Positions 17,533-25,908 of a stretch of DNA of 64,000 nucleotides are shown here, piece by piece. The notes below the pieces were generated by a model. That model did not search any database, was not told the DNA's origin, and worked only from the letters and a program-made list of their open reading frames with translations. The stretch comes from CBDCYH01 sp965224105 (lineage in GTDB: Bacteria; Bacteroidota; Rhodothermia; Rhodothermales; JABDKH01). The DNA lies in the NCBI GenBank assembly GCA_965224105.1, contig CBDCYH010000001.1, positions 682,001-746,000 on the forward strand, read 5' to 3'. Each line of letters opens with the position of its first letter. Position 1 is the stretch's first letter. The position numbers were made by a program, and so were the translations under genes.

Positions 17533-17987
17533 GCGAGTCCGTCAACGAACCGGCTTCTAACCTCTGGTGTTGGAAGTCGACACGAATCACGTCTACCAAA
17601 CCAACTATATCGATTGCGCGCGATGAAATCGTAGACGAGATCGCGAACCGGTCGCGGGATAATAATAAGTACACCTAGCACACGATAGACCCCACCAAGC
17701 TCCTGCAAAATCTTCAGGGCGGCCGTTGACCGGGTCCATGCCTTTCCATCTTTGAAAAAAACGACAGAGTCGACACTACGAAGTTCTCTATATTCCGCAT
17801 CAAGAAATTCCTGAGCGGTACGTCCCTGCAGGGCTCCAAATTTCAATTTCGACTTCGTGTCTCTGTCGATGAGAAAATTGACAAAACCGTTGCAGAGATT
17901 GCAAACCCCGTCAAAGAAAACCACCGAGTCGGGCACCGCCGCGTCGGATGAATCATCTATCTTGAAATGTCGCTTCGTGTCGATCAT
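17529..17987 (-). CDS. DCC family (DUF393) thiol-disulfide oxidoreductase-like protein
   Basis: A 152-residue protein of the DCC family, named for its DxxCxxC motif, seen here as DGVCNLC (Asp26, Cys29, Cys32). A thioredoxin-like fold is suggested by VVFFDGVCNLCN, then FGALQGRTAQEF and VVFFKDGKAWTRSTAALKIL. A C-terminal amphipathic or membrane-associated helix (VLGVLIIIPRPVRDLVYDFI) and an RRDSCRLPTPE tail are typical. The biochemical role is not settled. I take the ATG at 17987; an upstream in-frame start at 18038 would run into the divergent chrA gene. The stop codon overlaps that of the DUF4175 gene (17529-17532). Confidence 0.85.
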   Translation of the reverse strand: MIDTKRHFKIDDSSDAAVPDSVVFFDGVCNLCNGFVNFLIDRDTKSKLKFGALQGRTAQEFLDAEYRELRSVDSVVFFKDGKAWTRSTAALKILQELGGVYRVLGVLIIIPRPVRDLVYDFIARNRYSWFGRRDSCRLPTPEVRSRFVDGLA

Positions 17988-18002
17988 CACATTATTTAAC
18001 GG

Positions 18003-19169
18003 ATGAAAAGGCAATTTGTTGAGGAAGTGGAGGATCACCCTGGTACGAAGAATCGGCTTTCGGAGCTGCTCTCTTTATTCCTGAAGCTTGGATTCACGGC
18101 ATTTGGAGGCCCTGCAGCGCACATCGCGTTCATGGAAACGGAGGTGGTCGAAAAACGGAAGTGGATCGATCGAAAATCGTTTCTAGATCTCATCGGGGTC
18201 ACGAACCTTATTCCTGGCCCAAACTCGACGGAAATGACCATGCAGATTGGGTACCACCGAGCTAAATGGCCGGGGCTGGTCACCGCCGGGCTGTCGTTCA
18301 TCTTGCCGGCGGCGGCAATGACATTGCTTCTCGCGTGGGTGTATGTTTCCTACGGGACGCTGCCGGAGGTCGAACCTGCACTCCGAGGTATCAAGCCGGT
18401 TGTCGTTGGCATAATTGCGATAGCGCTGTTCAGACTCTCCAAAACCGCGATCACTTCAGTGCGCGTTCTCCCGGTCGTGCTGTTTACACTCGCCATTTTA
18501 TGGCTTTCTGGCTCCGAGGTCGCTGCACTCATCGGCGGCGGACTAGCCGGGTGTATGTGGCTGATGTGGCAAAGGAGAAGCCTCACAAATTTATCGATCT
18601 TCACTCTTCCCCTGTTTCTTGCCCTTCCACTGCGCCTTGCACAACAAACCGGCGAGATTGAGCTCTGGAAACTTGGTCTCTTCTTCCTGAAAATAGGTGC
18701 TATTCTTTATGGCTCGGGCTACGTCCTGTTCGCGTTCCTGGAGGCGGATCTCGTAAGCAATCTGCAATGGATCTCTGAACAGCAGCTCATAGATGCAATT
18801 GCAGTTGGACAGCTAACCCCCGGGCCGATCCTGACTACCGCGACCTTTATCGGGTACCTCGTTGGAGGATTCCCGGGAGCGGTTATCGCCACGCTAGGGA
18901 TTTTCCTGCCAGCTTTCCTTTTTGTGGGTCTTGTTCACCCTTGGATCGAAAAACTCCGGCGAAGCCCGGTTGCCTCGGCCTTCCTCGACGCCGTAAACGT
19001 GGCGGCCGTTGTTTTGATGGTCTTGGTCACTATCGAACTTGCCAGATCAAGCATTACCGACATCCCAACGGCCATAATGGCGATCACGGCTGCCCTCATT
19101 ATCTGGTTTTTTCGCCTAAATCCTGCCTTTCTCGTCCTTGCCGGGGCCGCGATCGGATTCCTTCTCTAA
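18003..19169 (+). CDS. chrA: Chromate transporter family protein (ChrA, two-domain)
   Basis: A 388-residue inner membrane protein with two homologous halves, as in long-chain ChrA proteins. The first half begins LFLKLGFTAFGGPAAHIAFME and carries LIPGPNSTEMTMQIGY; the second begins LFFLKIGAILYGSGYVLFAFLE and carries QLTPGPILTTATFIGYLVGG. About ten hydrophobic segments are visible. Characterised members expel chromate, but many homologues have no proven substrate, so the activity is inferred. The ATG is only 15 bases from the divergent DCC gene start, so promoter elements must overlap coding sequence or one start lies further in. Confidence 0.9.
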   Translation: MKRQFVEEVEDHPGTKNRLSELLSLFLKLGFTAFGGPAAHIAFMETEVVEKRKWIDRKSFLDLIGVTNLIPGPNSTEMTMQIGYHRAKWPGLVTAGLSFILPAAAMTLLLAWVYVSYGTLPEVEPALRGIKPVVVGIIAIALFRLSKTAITSVRVLPVVLFTLAILWLSGSEVAALIGGGLAGCMWLMWQRRSLTNLSIFTLPLFLALPLRLAQQTGEIELWKLGLFFLKIGAILYGSGYVLFAFLEADLVSNLQWISEQQLIDAIAVGQLTPGPILTTATFIGYLVGGFPGAVIATLGIFLPAFLFVGLVHPWIEKLRRSPVASAFLDAVNVAAVVLMVLVTIELARSSITDIPTAIMAITAALIIWFFRLNPAFLVLAGAAIGFLL

Positions 19170-19178
19170 TAGCAGATA

Positions 19179-19219
19179 TTGAATTGACAGCACCTTTGCC
19201 GTATCTTTACAGGCCTGTA
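19179..19219 (+). promoter_or_regulatory. Candidate promoter with overlapping 12-bp palindrome
   Basis: TTG at 19179-19181 and TATCTTTA at 19202-19209 are spaced by 20 bases, close to the Bacteroidota -33/-7 layout. A perfect palindrome, TACAGGCCTGTA, covers 19208-19219, overlapping the end of the -7 element and the expected start of transcription, as a repressor site would. The start codon of the glycogen-synthase-like gene is about 105 bases downstream, leaving a sizeable 5' leader. Confidence 0.4.
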
Positions 19220-19325
19220 TCACATCCGTTTCCGGAAAATATCTACGGTAAATCGCGTCGGTAAACACCCTCGAAACTCGGTTATCGCAGATTCGCTTCG
19301 CTCGTATTAAAAATCTTCGAAACGC

Positions 19326-20096
19326 ATGACTAACACGAAACGCGTTCTATTTATTTCTGGAGAGGTCGCTCCGTTCACCAAAGCCAATACGGTATCATCC
19401 CTGGTTCGGTCGCTACCCGAACAACTGCACGAGACGGGAGACTTCGAATTGCGAATCATGATGCCTCGCTACGGCATCATCTCGGAAAGACGTAATCGAT
19501 TGCACGAAGTAATCAGGCTCTCTGGAAGTGAGATTGTCATGGGCGAAGAGCCACACCTTTTGAAAGTGAAGGTTGCTTCGATCCCGGGGATCCGACTACA
19601 GGTTTATTTTATGGACAATGTCCATTACTTCAAACGCAAAGGGATCGTTAGTGGCAAGGACGGCATCCTGTTCGAAGACAATGCCGAGCGTGCACTATTC
19701 TTCGGCCGCGCCGGAATGCGCACCATCAAAAACCTGGGGTGGTCACCGGATGTCGTTCACGGCTTCGGTTGGGCCAGCTCGTTTGTGCCGCTGCTGCTCA
19801 AGACTGAACTTGCGGATGAAGAACTCTTTGCAGGAACGCGATCCATCTTCTCGCCCTGCGACACCGAAAGCAGGATCTCCATTAGTCCTGAAATCGCCCA
19901 TCTCACCAGGGTCGAAAACCCGGACGAGATCGTCGGCCTAACTGCAAACGAATTGGGTAGCAAGTTCGCCGACTCAACGATCGCGCCCCCTGAACTTGCA
20001 GGTGCAGACGGACTGCAGTTCTCCAACGACCTGGACGATCAGCTGCGGCAGGCCGTGGAGCTATACGATTCTGTACTCGCCGGCCTAATGGCGTAA
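19326..20096 (+). CDS. Single-domain glycogen/starch synthase-like protein
   Basis: A 256-residue protein matching only the N-terminal half of GT5 glycogen/starch synthases. VLFISGEVAPFTK starts the first Rossmann-like domain, followed by RIMMPRYGIISERRN, IRLQVYFMDNVHYF, FEDNAERALFFGRAG and SPDVVHGFGWASSFVPL. The C-terminal nucleotide-sugar domain is absent (full enzymes have about 470-500 residues). The ADP-glucose-binding KxGGL motif is replaced by KANTV (19-23). Similar short proteins are widespread in Bacteroidota, often next to a DUF4270 gene as here, so this is not a recent truncation. Catalysis of chain elongation is unlikely; a binding or regulatory role is possible. Confidence 0.8.
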   Translation: MTNTKRVLFISGEVAPFTKANTVSSLVRSLPEQLHETGDFELRIMMPRYGIISERRNRLHEVIRLSGSEIVMGEEPHLLKVKVASIPGIRLQVYFMDNVHYFKRKGIVSGKDGILFEDNAERALFFGRAGMRTIKNLGWSPDVVHGFGWASSFVPLLLKTELADEELFAGTRSIFSPCDTESRISISPEIAHLTRVENPDEIVGLTANELGSKFADSTIAPPELAGADGLQFSNDLDDQLRQAVELYDSVLAGLMA

Positions 20097-20125
20097 GAAT
20101 AGGGTACTTTTTCGTGCCAGCGCAT

Positions 20126-20158
20126 ACGAACGGGAACTAGCCGTTCGTTCTTGCTTTT
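20126..20158 (+). terminator. Hairpin terminator after the glycogen-synthase-like gene
   Basis: ACGAACGG at 20126-20133 pairs perfectly with CCGTTCGT at 20141-20148 across a 7-base loop and is followed by a T-rich stretch (TCTTGCTTTT). It lies 29 bases after the stop codon and separates this gene from the DUF4270 gene. The T-run is imperfect, so efficiency is uncertain. Confidence 0.5.
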
Positions 20159-20164
20159 CGTCCG

Positions 20165-20176
20165 TTATTCGAATAA
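20165..20176. promoter_or_regulatory. 12-bp perfect palindrome upstream of DUF4270 gene
   Basis: TTATTCGAATAA at 20165-20176 is perfectly self-complementary and lies 58 bases before the DUF4270 start. A weak -7-like TATCGTTC at 20192-20199 follows. A dimeric regulator site is a reasonable reading, but a 12-base palindrome can occur by chance. Confidence 0.35.
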
Positions 20177-20234
20177 TTCCCCGATCCGATGTATCGTTCC
20201 GCACGTTACACGCGGATTCACTTATCCCCTGTCT

Positions 20235-21371
20235 ATGAAGTTTTCCTGGCTCGCCACGGCTCTGATTCTCTTGACCGCCGTAAGTGCATGTGACGATCCA
20301 ACCAACGTTGGACTCGATCTCGCTGGAGGTCAAACCGGTGAACCTTTTGTACGAGCAATCGCACCGTCAACCTTCGAAACCGCAGATGTCCGGGACATTA
20401 CCGGGGATGCCGCAACCATGTTGGCTGGAGGAGTCTCTAACACGCTTCTTGGAGAGTTTGCAGCGCAGTCAAATATTGACATGGTCTCACCCACTCTCTC
20501 CACAGCCTTCAGGACCGGACCGGTTACGGAAGCCTGGATAGAGTTAGCTCCAACTACAACGTTTGGGGATACCGTCGCCGAGTTCGACTGGATCGTCTCA
20601 GATATCACTAGTCCGTGGACCGCCTTTGGCGCTACATCAGATACCCTCCTGGCAGTTGGAGCTGAGATCATTCGCTCGCCTGCAAACGCTACGCAAAGTA
20701 GTTTCCGCATCGACCTGGGCAGTGCCTGGATCGCGACGAACGACACACTCGTTCGAGGCACGGCATTCAATGTCTTACATGATGGATTCAACATCTCCAC
20801 GAACTCAAACCAGGTCGCGTTCGGACTGAGCGAGGCAAACTCCCGGATGCGAATTATTTCAGGGGGCGATACGGCCAATTTCCTGGTGGCCCAGAACCTA
20901 ACGACCACGCAAAGGATCACTCCGCCAGCTCTGCCCACAGATAGAGTGCTTTTGCAAGATGGCCTGGGCGAAGGTGTAAAAGTTGGAATCGATGTCTCTG
21001 ATCCGCAAATAGAGGGGTCGCTAATTAGCAAAGGAGTTCTGCGAATACCTGCAGATACCACCGCATTGCAAACGTTCCCGTCGAACGTCTCAGTTCCGGG
21101 TCTGCAGGAGGTCGAACTGCTGGTTGTGACCGCCGAGGATAATCGCGTACCGCTGCAAGTAGGATCGATTAACAATGGCGTTGTTGAGTTCGCGGGAAGT
21201 ACGTTGCAAATCGTTTTGCAGTCCATGTTTGACGGCGAAGACACGTATAGTCATTTCGAACTTTCCGGCCCAACTGCAGCCTCTTCTCTCAGCAGTTTGA
21301 TCTTGTACGACACCGGCGCGGGCACCAGTGCCCCGGCATTGGTAATAACAGCCTCCTCGATAGATGAATAG
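20235..21371 (+). CDS. DUF4270 family lipoprotein
   Basis: A 378-residue lipoprotein: signal MKFSWLATALILLTAVSAC with acylated Cys19, directly followed by DDPTNVGLDL, which is characteristic of DUF4270 proteins of Bacteroidota. The remainder is predicted beta-rich with no cysteines. Function is unknown. An in-frame ATG at 20151 was rejected because it would place 28 polar residues ahead of the signal peptide. The stop codon overlaps the next gene by eight bases (21364-21371), so translation of the outer membrane protein is probably coupled to this one, implying related roles at the outer membrane. Confidence 0.85.
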   Translation: MKFSWLATALILLTAVSACDDPTNVGLDLAGGQTGEPFVRAIAPSTFETADVRDITGDAATMLAGGVSNTLLGEFAAQSNIDMVSPTLSTAFRTGPVTEAWIELAPTTTFGDTVAEFDWIVSDITSPWTAFGATSDTLLAVGAEIIRSPANATQSSFRIDLGSAWIATNDTLVRGTAFNVLHDGFNISTNSNQVAFGLSEANSRMRIISGGDTANFLVAQNLTTTQRITPPALPTDRVLLQDGLGEGVKVGIDVSDPQIEGSLISKGVLRIPADTTALQTFPSNVSVPGLQEVELLVVTAEDNRVPLQVGSINNGVVEFAGSTLQIVLQSMFDGEDTYSHFELSGPTAASSLSSLILYDTGAGTSAPALVITASSIDE

Positions 21372-22686
21372 CACCTTGAAATTGTTTGCGGGATTAGCAG
21401 CGCTCTTGCTCGTAGCATTGCTTGGACTGAGAGCCGGCCCTGCATTGTCCCAAAGCACCAACGACGGATCAATCTATTCTAGATTTGGAATCGGAGAACT
21501 CAGGCAACACTACAACTCGCAGATTGCAGCACTGGGCGGAGGAGGGTACGCATTGGGTTCGTCGCGATACAGGAATATGTCCAATCCAGCTTCGTGGAGC
21601 ACTCAAATCCTTACAGGAATTGGAATTGGCTTCGCGCTAGAAAATACCATCGCCACAGATGCAGCCGACAACACGTCTAAGCTGTCATCAGGCAGTATTT
21701 CGTCTTTGCAGATTGGATTTCCAATAAAGGCCCAAAAGATCGGAGTTGGTTTATCATTCGCCCCGTATACCCGTCAAGGCTACCGCGTAAAAATTCAGGA
21801 TGTCCTCGTGGCCCCGGGAGGAATCCAGGATGATCTCGGATATACAATAGACTACGTTGGTAATGGTGGTCTTCAAAGATTTGAAGCAGGCGCGGGAGTT
21901 AGTGTGCTTCCCAACATCAGTATCGGCGGGGCCGTGACATATACTTTTGGCGTACTAGAGGAAATACGCGAAACGGAATTTGACGACGCGTCCTTTGCTG
22001 GCACACGCATCACCAATCTCGTGCGGCTCGATGGCTTCGGACTCCGGGGAGGGATTCGCGGGCAGTTTAATAACGTCGCTCGAAGCGAAGACGCATTTAT
22101 GTTCGGAGTTTCCGCGGATCTCCCTACTACCATTAAAGGACTTCGGCAACAGTTTGCAGGCTCTGAGCAGGAGCGCGATACGCTTGGGACTGCGCTGGAC
22201 ATGTCCACCGAGATCCCTGCGACAATAGCTGTCGGAGTTGCATATGCGTTCGACAGCAGATGGCTCGTCGTCGCCGATGGCTCGTTCTCCCCCTGGTCAA
22301 ATTTTTCAAGCACAGGGCCACTCCCCGGATATACGCCGGGATCATCCGTGGGATTGGAAGACCGTACCCGACTTTCGGCCGGTGTAGAGGTATTCCCCGC
22401 AGGAAAAAATGCATTTTCGCCCTACCTCTCCAAGATCGCCTACCGAGTTGGATTCTTCGCCGACAACTCCTACATATCTCCAGATCCGGATACCCGAATC
22501 AATTCCCTGGGCATCACGTTGGGAGCCTCAATACCAACTGCCGTTGCTGGCACGCGTATTGATATTAATTTTGAGGCGGGCAACAGAGGTGTCGCGGAGG
22601 ATCTCCTCATTAAGGATAGATTCTACAAATTTGGCCTAAATCTGAATGTCGGAGAGCGTTGGTTTGTGAAGAGGCGCTTCAGATGA
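21364..22686 (+). CDS. Outer membrane beta-barrel protein, Bacteroidota type
   Basis: A 440-residue protein with a signal peptide (cleavage near residue 29) and a barrel-like pattern ending in an aromatic-rich RWFVKRRFR. The start of the mature chain, STNDGSIYSRFGIGELRQHYNSQIAALGGGGYAL...RNMSNPAS, resembles the common Bacteroidota proteins with YSRYGxGxL...G..G....NPAS motifs, distantly related to OmpP1/FadL. No substrate can be assigned. The 8-base overlap with the DUF4270 gene means the two are co-translated, and a barrel plus surface lipoprotein pair is plausible. Confidence 0.75.
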   Translation: MNSTLKLFAGLAALLLVALLGLRAGPALSQSTNDGSIYSRFGIGELRQHYNSQIAALGGGGYALGSSRYRNMSNPASWSTQILTGIGIGFALENTIATDAADNTSKLSSGSISSLQIGFPIKAQKIGVGLSFAPYTRQGYRVKIQDVLVAPGGIQDDLGYTIDYVGNGGLQRFEAGAGVSVLPNISIGGAVTYTFGVLEEIRETEFDDASFAGTRITNLVRLDGFGLRGGIRGQFNNVARSEDAFMFGVSADLPTTIKGLRQQFAGSEQERDTLGTALDMSTEIPATIAVGVAYAFDSRWLVVADGSFSPWSNFSSTGPLPGYTPGSSVGLEDRTRLSAGVEVFPAGKNAFSPYLSKIAYRVGFFADNSYISPDPDTRINSLGITLGASIPTAVAGTRIDINFEAGNRGVAEDLLIKDRFYKFGLNLNVGERWFVKRRFR

Positions 22687-22715
22687 GCCAGAAATGCGAT
22701 TTCCTCTCTAAATCT

Positions 22716-22724
22716 CGTACTTTG
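22716..22724 (+). promoter_or_regulatory. CGTACTTTG element upstream of TPR gene
   Basis: CGTACTTTG at 22716-22724 ends 55 bases before the ATG at 22780. The identical 9-mer lies at the same distance before eno (24188-24196). It resembles the -7 element TAnnTTTG with one base missing. No good -33 element is seen. Confidence 0.3.
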
Positions 22725-22779
22725 GGACAACAGTCCGACTGTATTAAATTGACCATCATATAGGACAGGGTTCTTGAAA

Positions 22780-24069
22780 ATGCGACGACTAACTAGCATC
22801 ATCATCCTGGCTGCCGCTTTCATGGCGCTGCCAAAATTCTCTTTTGCGCAGCCGGATCAGAACACCATTGCGACATACTACAGCCTCTATTATGAGGACT
22901 TCAAAAATGGTAATTACGAAAGTGCGCTACCGAATTTAAGATGGGTACTTGAAAACGCACCGGAGTTCCCTCGGAAAACGGACAAGAACTTTGAGCGCGC
23001 GGTAACAACCTACAAAGAGATGGCCCTCGCAACCGATGATGCCGAAATGCAGCGAGCGCTTCTGGATACTGCTCTCACAATTTTTGATACGGCTGTCCCA
23101 ACTCTCCGGGAGAAAGGAGCCGAGGTAGATGAGTTCGAATGGACTGTAAAAAAAGGCAAGTTTATCCAGGAATTACCGGAAGAATTGGCTGACTTGCAGG
23201 GAGACGTGAGCTCCATTTACATGCAAGCGTACGATATGAATCCGACAGGTCTTGATCCGTACTACATCAACTTCATTGCGCTCGATTTAGCACAGCGCGG
23301 CATGGAAGACGAAGCTCTCGAATTTGTGGAGCGTGTTGGCCAAGACCGCGGAGGTGAAGCCGAAATTGATGAGATCGTTGACAAGATCGAAGGTGGACTG
23401 AATAGAGATCCAGAGGCGAGATATGAACGGCTGAAGAGAAAGCTTGGCGAAACTCCGGATGACCCGGAGCTGCTCATCGACTTCTTTGAGACGCTCGTAA
23501 TACTCGAGCGCAGAGATGAGATCTACGAAGTTGCGCCTCGAATTCTGGCTCTCGAACCATCTGCCAAAACGTACCGCATGCTTGCGAAGATGAAGCTTGA
23601 AGATGGAGAGCCCCAGGAAGCGTACGACATGTATGAGCAATCGCTTACGCTGCCCGGCGCATCCGAGTATGCACGCGAAATCCATTATAACATGGGTCTG
23701 GCGCAGAGAGAACTCGGCCGTCTGAGCAGAGCAAGAACACAGTTCAGGAAGGCTCTCGAAATCGACCCATCGTTCGGCGCTGCCTTGATGGGAATTGGAG
23801 ATCTGTATGTCCAGGCGATATCAAACTGCGGATCTTTCGAACGAGATGACCGTGCCGTCTACTGGCTTGCAACCGACTACTACGAGCGGGCCAAGAATGC
23901 GGACCCAAGCGTTGCCGGACAGGCAAACACTAAGATTCGACAGTACCGGCAGTATTACCCCGACTCCGAGATGCTCTTCTTTGCGAACATGAGCCCCGGC
24001 AGTAGTTACACTGTATCCGGCGGATGCTACGGCTGGATTGGCGAAACCACTCGCGTAAAGAGCCCATAA
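22780..24069 (+). CDS. Exported tetratricopeptide-repeat protein
   Basis: A 429-residue protein with a cleavable signal (cleavage after SFA, residue 23) and several TPR-like helical pairs. Examples are YYEDFKNGNYESALPNLRWVLENAP near the mature start, RMLAKMKLEDGEPQEAYDMYEQSL, and IHYNMGLAQRELGRLSRARTQFRKALEIDPSFGAALMGIGDLY. TPR arrays bind other proteins, so this is likely a periplasmic scaffold; the partner is unknown. The ATG at 22780 is chosen over an in-frame TTG six bases earlier. It follows the outer membrane protein gene by 93 bases. A hairpin terminator closes the gene. Confidence 0.8.
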   Translation: MRRLTSIIILAAAFMALPKFSFAQPDQNTIATYYSLYYEDFKNGNYESALPNLRWVLENAPEFPRKTDKNFERAVTTYKEMALATDDAEMQRALLDTALTIFDTAVPTLREKGAEVDEFEWTVKKGKFIQELPEELADLQGDVSSIYMQAYDMNPTGLDPYYINFIALDLAQRGMEDEALEFVERVGQDRGGEAEIDEIVDKIEGGLNRDPEARYERLKRKLGETPDDPELLIDFFETLVILERRDEIYEVAPRILALEPSAKTYRMLAKMKLEDGEPQEAYDMYEQSLTLPGASEYAREIHYNMGLAQRELGRLSRARTQFRKALEIDPSFGAALMGIGDLYVQAISNCGSFERDDRAVYWLATDYYERAKNADPSVAGQANTKIRQYRQYYPDSEMLFFANMSPGSSYTVSGGCYGWIGETTRVKSP

Positions 24070-24110
24070 GCTCACAAGCGCTTTCATTGGAAACTGGGTC
24101 GACGTCCTTT

Positions 24111-24133
24111 AGGGCGCCGGCCCTTTCATTTTT
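24111..24133 (+). terminator. Hairpin terminator after TPR gene
   Basis: AGGGC at 24111-24115 pairs with GCCCT at 24120-24124 around a short GCCG loop and is followed by TTCATTTTT up to 24133. It lies 41 bases after the TPR stop codon, in front of eno. The stem is short but GC-rich and the T-run is good. Confidence 0.55.
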
Positions 24134-24187
24134 CCCAAAATCTCACTGCGCAGGAGTCGATTCACCATTCAGGAATCACTTAGCCTC

Positions 24188-24196
24188 CGTACTTTG
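24188..24196 (+). promoter_or_regulatory. CGTACTTTG element upstream of eno
   Basis: CGTACTTTG at 24188-24196 ends 55 bases before the eno ATG, exactly as the same 9-mer does before the TPR gene. A second, partial -7-like TATCCTTG lies at 24199-24206. Either could be the promoter of eno. Confidence 0.3.
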
Positions 24197-24251
24197 CTAT
24201 CCTTGTAATCCTCCCGTCCCCTCTTCGCATTCCCCATAATCGCAGAAATCT

Positions 24252-25535
24252 ATGTCAACCATTATCCATGCAGCAGCTCGAGAAATCCTTGATAGTCGGG
24301 GAAACCCGACGGTTGAAGTCGACCTCTATCTGGAAGACGGCACCAGAGGCAGGGCTGCAGTCCCGAGCGGAGCGTCCACAGGCGAATTCGAAGCGGTTGA
24401 ACTCAGGGATGGTGAGAAAAACCGTTACCTCGGCAAAGGCGTGCGAAGAGCCGTCAACAATGTGAACACCATCATCGCACCCAAAATTATTGGGATGGAT
24501 TCCATGGACCAGGTGGGACTCGACAATGCACTGATCGAGATCGATGGTACGAAGAATAAGTCTAAGCTAGGTGCGAATGCACTACTCGGAATATCGCTGG
24601 CGAATGCAAAAGCCGCGGCCAAGTATGTTGGGATGCCGCTGTACCGGTACCTTGGAGGAGTGAGTGCTCGGACACTACCTGTGCCAATGATGAACATCAT
24701 CAACGGTGGAAAGCATGCCGACAACAGTGTTGATATGCAGGAGTTTATGGTAATGCCGGTGGCCGGACCTACTTTTTCTGATTCACTTCGTGTTGGAGTC
24801 GAGATATTTCATTCACTGAAAAACGTTCTGAAGAAGAAGGGCTACTCGACTGCCGTTGGAGATGAAGGAGGTTTCGCTCCGGACTTGCGCTCAAACGACG
24901 AAGCGATCGAAGTAATCCTGGAGGCCGCCGCCAAAGCCGGCTATAAAGGTGAGGCAGACTTTTATATAGCATTGGATCCTGCAACATCAGAGATGTATTC
25001 AAACGGATCATACCTGTTCTGGAAAAGCGAACCCAAATCAAAAAAATCATCCGACGACATGATCGCCTTTTGGGCAAATTGGGTTGACCAGTATCCGATT
25101 ATTTCCATAGAAGACGCCCTCGATGAGAATGACTGGGAAGGATGGAAAAACTTGACTGACGAGATTGGCTACGAAGTCCAGCTCGTGGGTGATGATCTCT
25201 TCGTTACCAACTCGGAGAGACTGCAGCGAGGAATTAATGAGGGATGCGCGAATTCAATCCTAATCAAAGTGAACCAAATTGGCACCCTCACGGAGACACT
25301 AAATGCCATCGAACTAGCTCGTGATTACGGATACACCTCCGTTATTAGCCACCGGTCCGGCGAGACCGAGGATTATACCATTGCCGACCTTGCGGTCGCA
25401 ACCGGGGCCGGGCAAATCAAAACAGGATCCGCAAGCCGAAGTGATCGTATAGCCAAATACAACCAGTTAATCCGCATTGAAGAGGAGCTCGGTGACCAAG
25501 CCGTGTTTCCAGGTGAACTCGCCTTCAAATTCTAG
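24252..25535 (+). CDS. eno: Enolase
   Basis: A 427-residue cytosolic enzyme interconverting 2-phosphoglycerate and phosphoenolpyruvate in glycolysis and gluconeogenesis. Seen: the N-terminal AREILDSRGNPTVEVD, the loop SGASTGEFEAVELRDG, the catalytic-acid region GDEGGFAP, Mg-binding SIEDALDENDWEGW and GDDLFVTN, the catalytic-lysine segment SILIKVNQIGTLTET, and SHRSGETED with the C-terminal QIKTGSASRSDR signature. All key residues expected for an active enzyme appear present and the length is standard. It is followed 10 bases later by the FtsB/DivIC-like gene, a common neighbour of eno in many bacteria. Confidence 0.97.
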   Translation: MSTIIHAAAREILDSRGNPTVEVDLYLEDGTRGRAAVPSGASTGEFEAVELRDGEKNRYLGKGVRRAVNNVNTIIAPKIIGMDSMDQVGLDNALIEIDGTKNKSKLGANALLGISLANAKAAAKYVGMPLYRYLGGVSARTLPVPMMNIINGGKHADNSVDMQEFMVMPVAGPTFSDSLRVGVEIFHSLKNVLKKKGYSTAVGDEGGFAPDLRSNDEAIEVILEAAAKAGYKGEADFYIALDPATSEMYSNGSYLFWKSEPKSKKSSDDMIAFWANWVDQYPIISIEDALDENDWEGWKNLTDEIGYEVQLVGDDLFVTNSERLQRGINEGCANSILIKVNQIGTLTETLNAIELARDYGYTSVISHRSGETEDYTIADLAVATGAGQIKTGSASRSDRIAKYNQLIRIEEELGDQAVFPGELAFKF

Positions 25536-25545
25536 CTGACTAGCG

Positions 25546-25845
25546 ATGAACTACCCACGGATCTCCGGACTCATCACCAGGAAGAACCTCGCTCTGCTTG
25601 GGCTGGCGCTGGTAGTAATATGGCTAACGTTCCTGGACAGTCATAGCTTGGCCAATCGATATATCTGGCATCAGGAGTATAATCAGCTCACGGCCGAACA
25701 AGAAAACCTTAATGCGGAAATTGAGCGCCTTAAGGGCGAACTAGAAGGTGACCTGTCTGTTGAAACCGTTGAGAAGATCGCCAGAGAGGATTTTGCGATG
25801 AAGAAAGCAGACGAGACGGTCTACCGGGTCGAAAAAGCTAAATAG
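25546..25845 (+). CDS. Septum formation initiator family protein (FtsB/DivIC-like)
   Basis: A 99-residue bitopic membrane protein: short cytosolic N-terminus, one membrane segment (about 15-30), then a periplasmic coiled coil (about 45-70, EQENLNAEIERLKGELEG) and a conserved tail VEKIAREDFAMKKADETVYRVE. The arrangement and the tail match the FtsB/DivIC family, which bridges FtsL and FtsQ/DivIB in the divisome. Its position directly after eno is the same as that of ftsB in many genomes. Co-transcription with eno is likely from the 10-base gap. Confidence 0.85.
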   Translation: MNYPRISGLITRKNLALLGLALVVIWLTFLDSHSLANRYIWHQEYNQLTAEQENLNAEIERLKGELEGDLSVETVEKIAREDFAMKKADETVYRVEKAK

Positions 25846-25908
25846 TATCGCATCCTGCACCTCCTGCCGATTTACAAGGGTAAGGTCATCACTTGAAACG
25901 CAGGTCGC

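Noticed and set aside
12307..20096. glgC and the glycogen-synthase-like gene as a glycogen operon
   Set aside because: They are 6 kb apart on opposite strands with unrelated genes between, and the synthase-like protein lacks essential parts.
20330..21244. Open frame of 304 codons on the minus strand
   Set aside because: It lies wholly inside the DUF4270 gene, is rich in Ser, Thr and Pro as shadow frames often are, and lacks a signal or domain; the plus-strand lipoprotein has a clear signal peptide.
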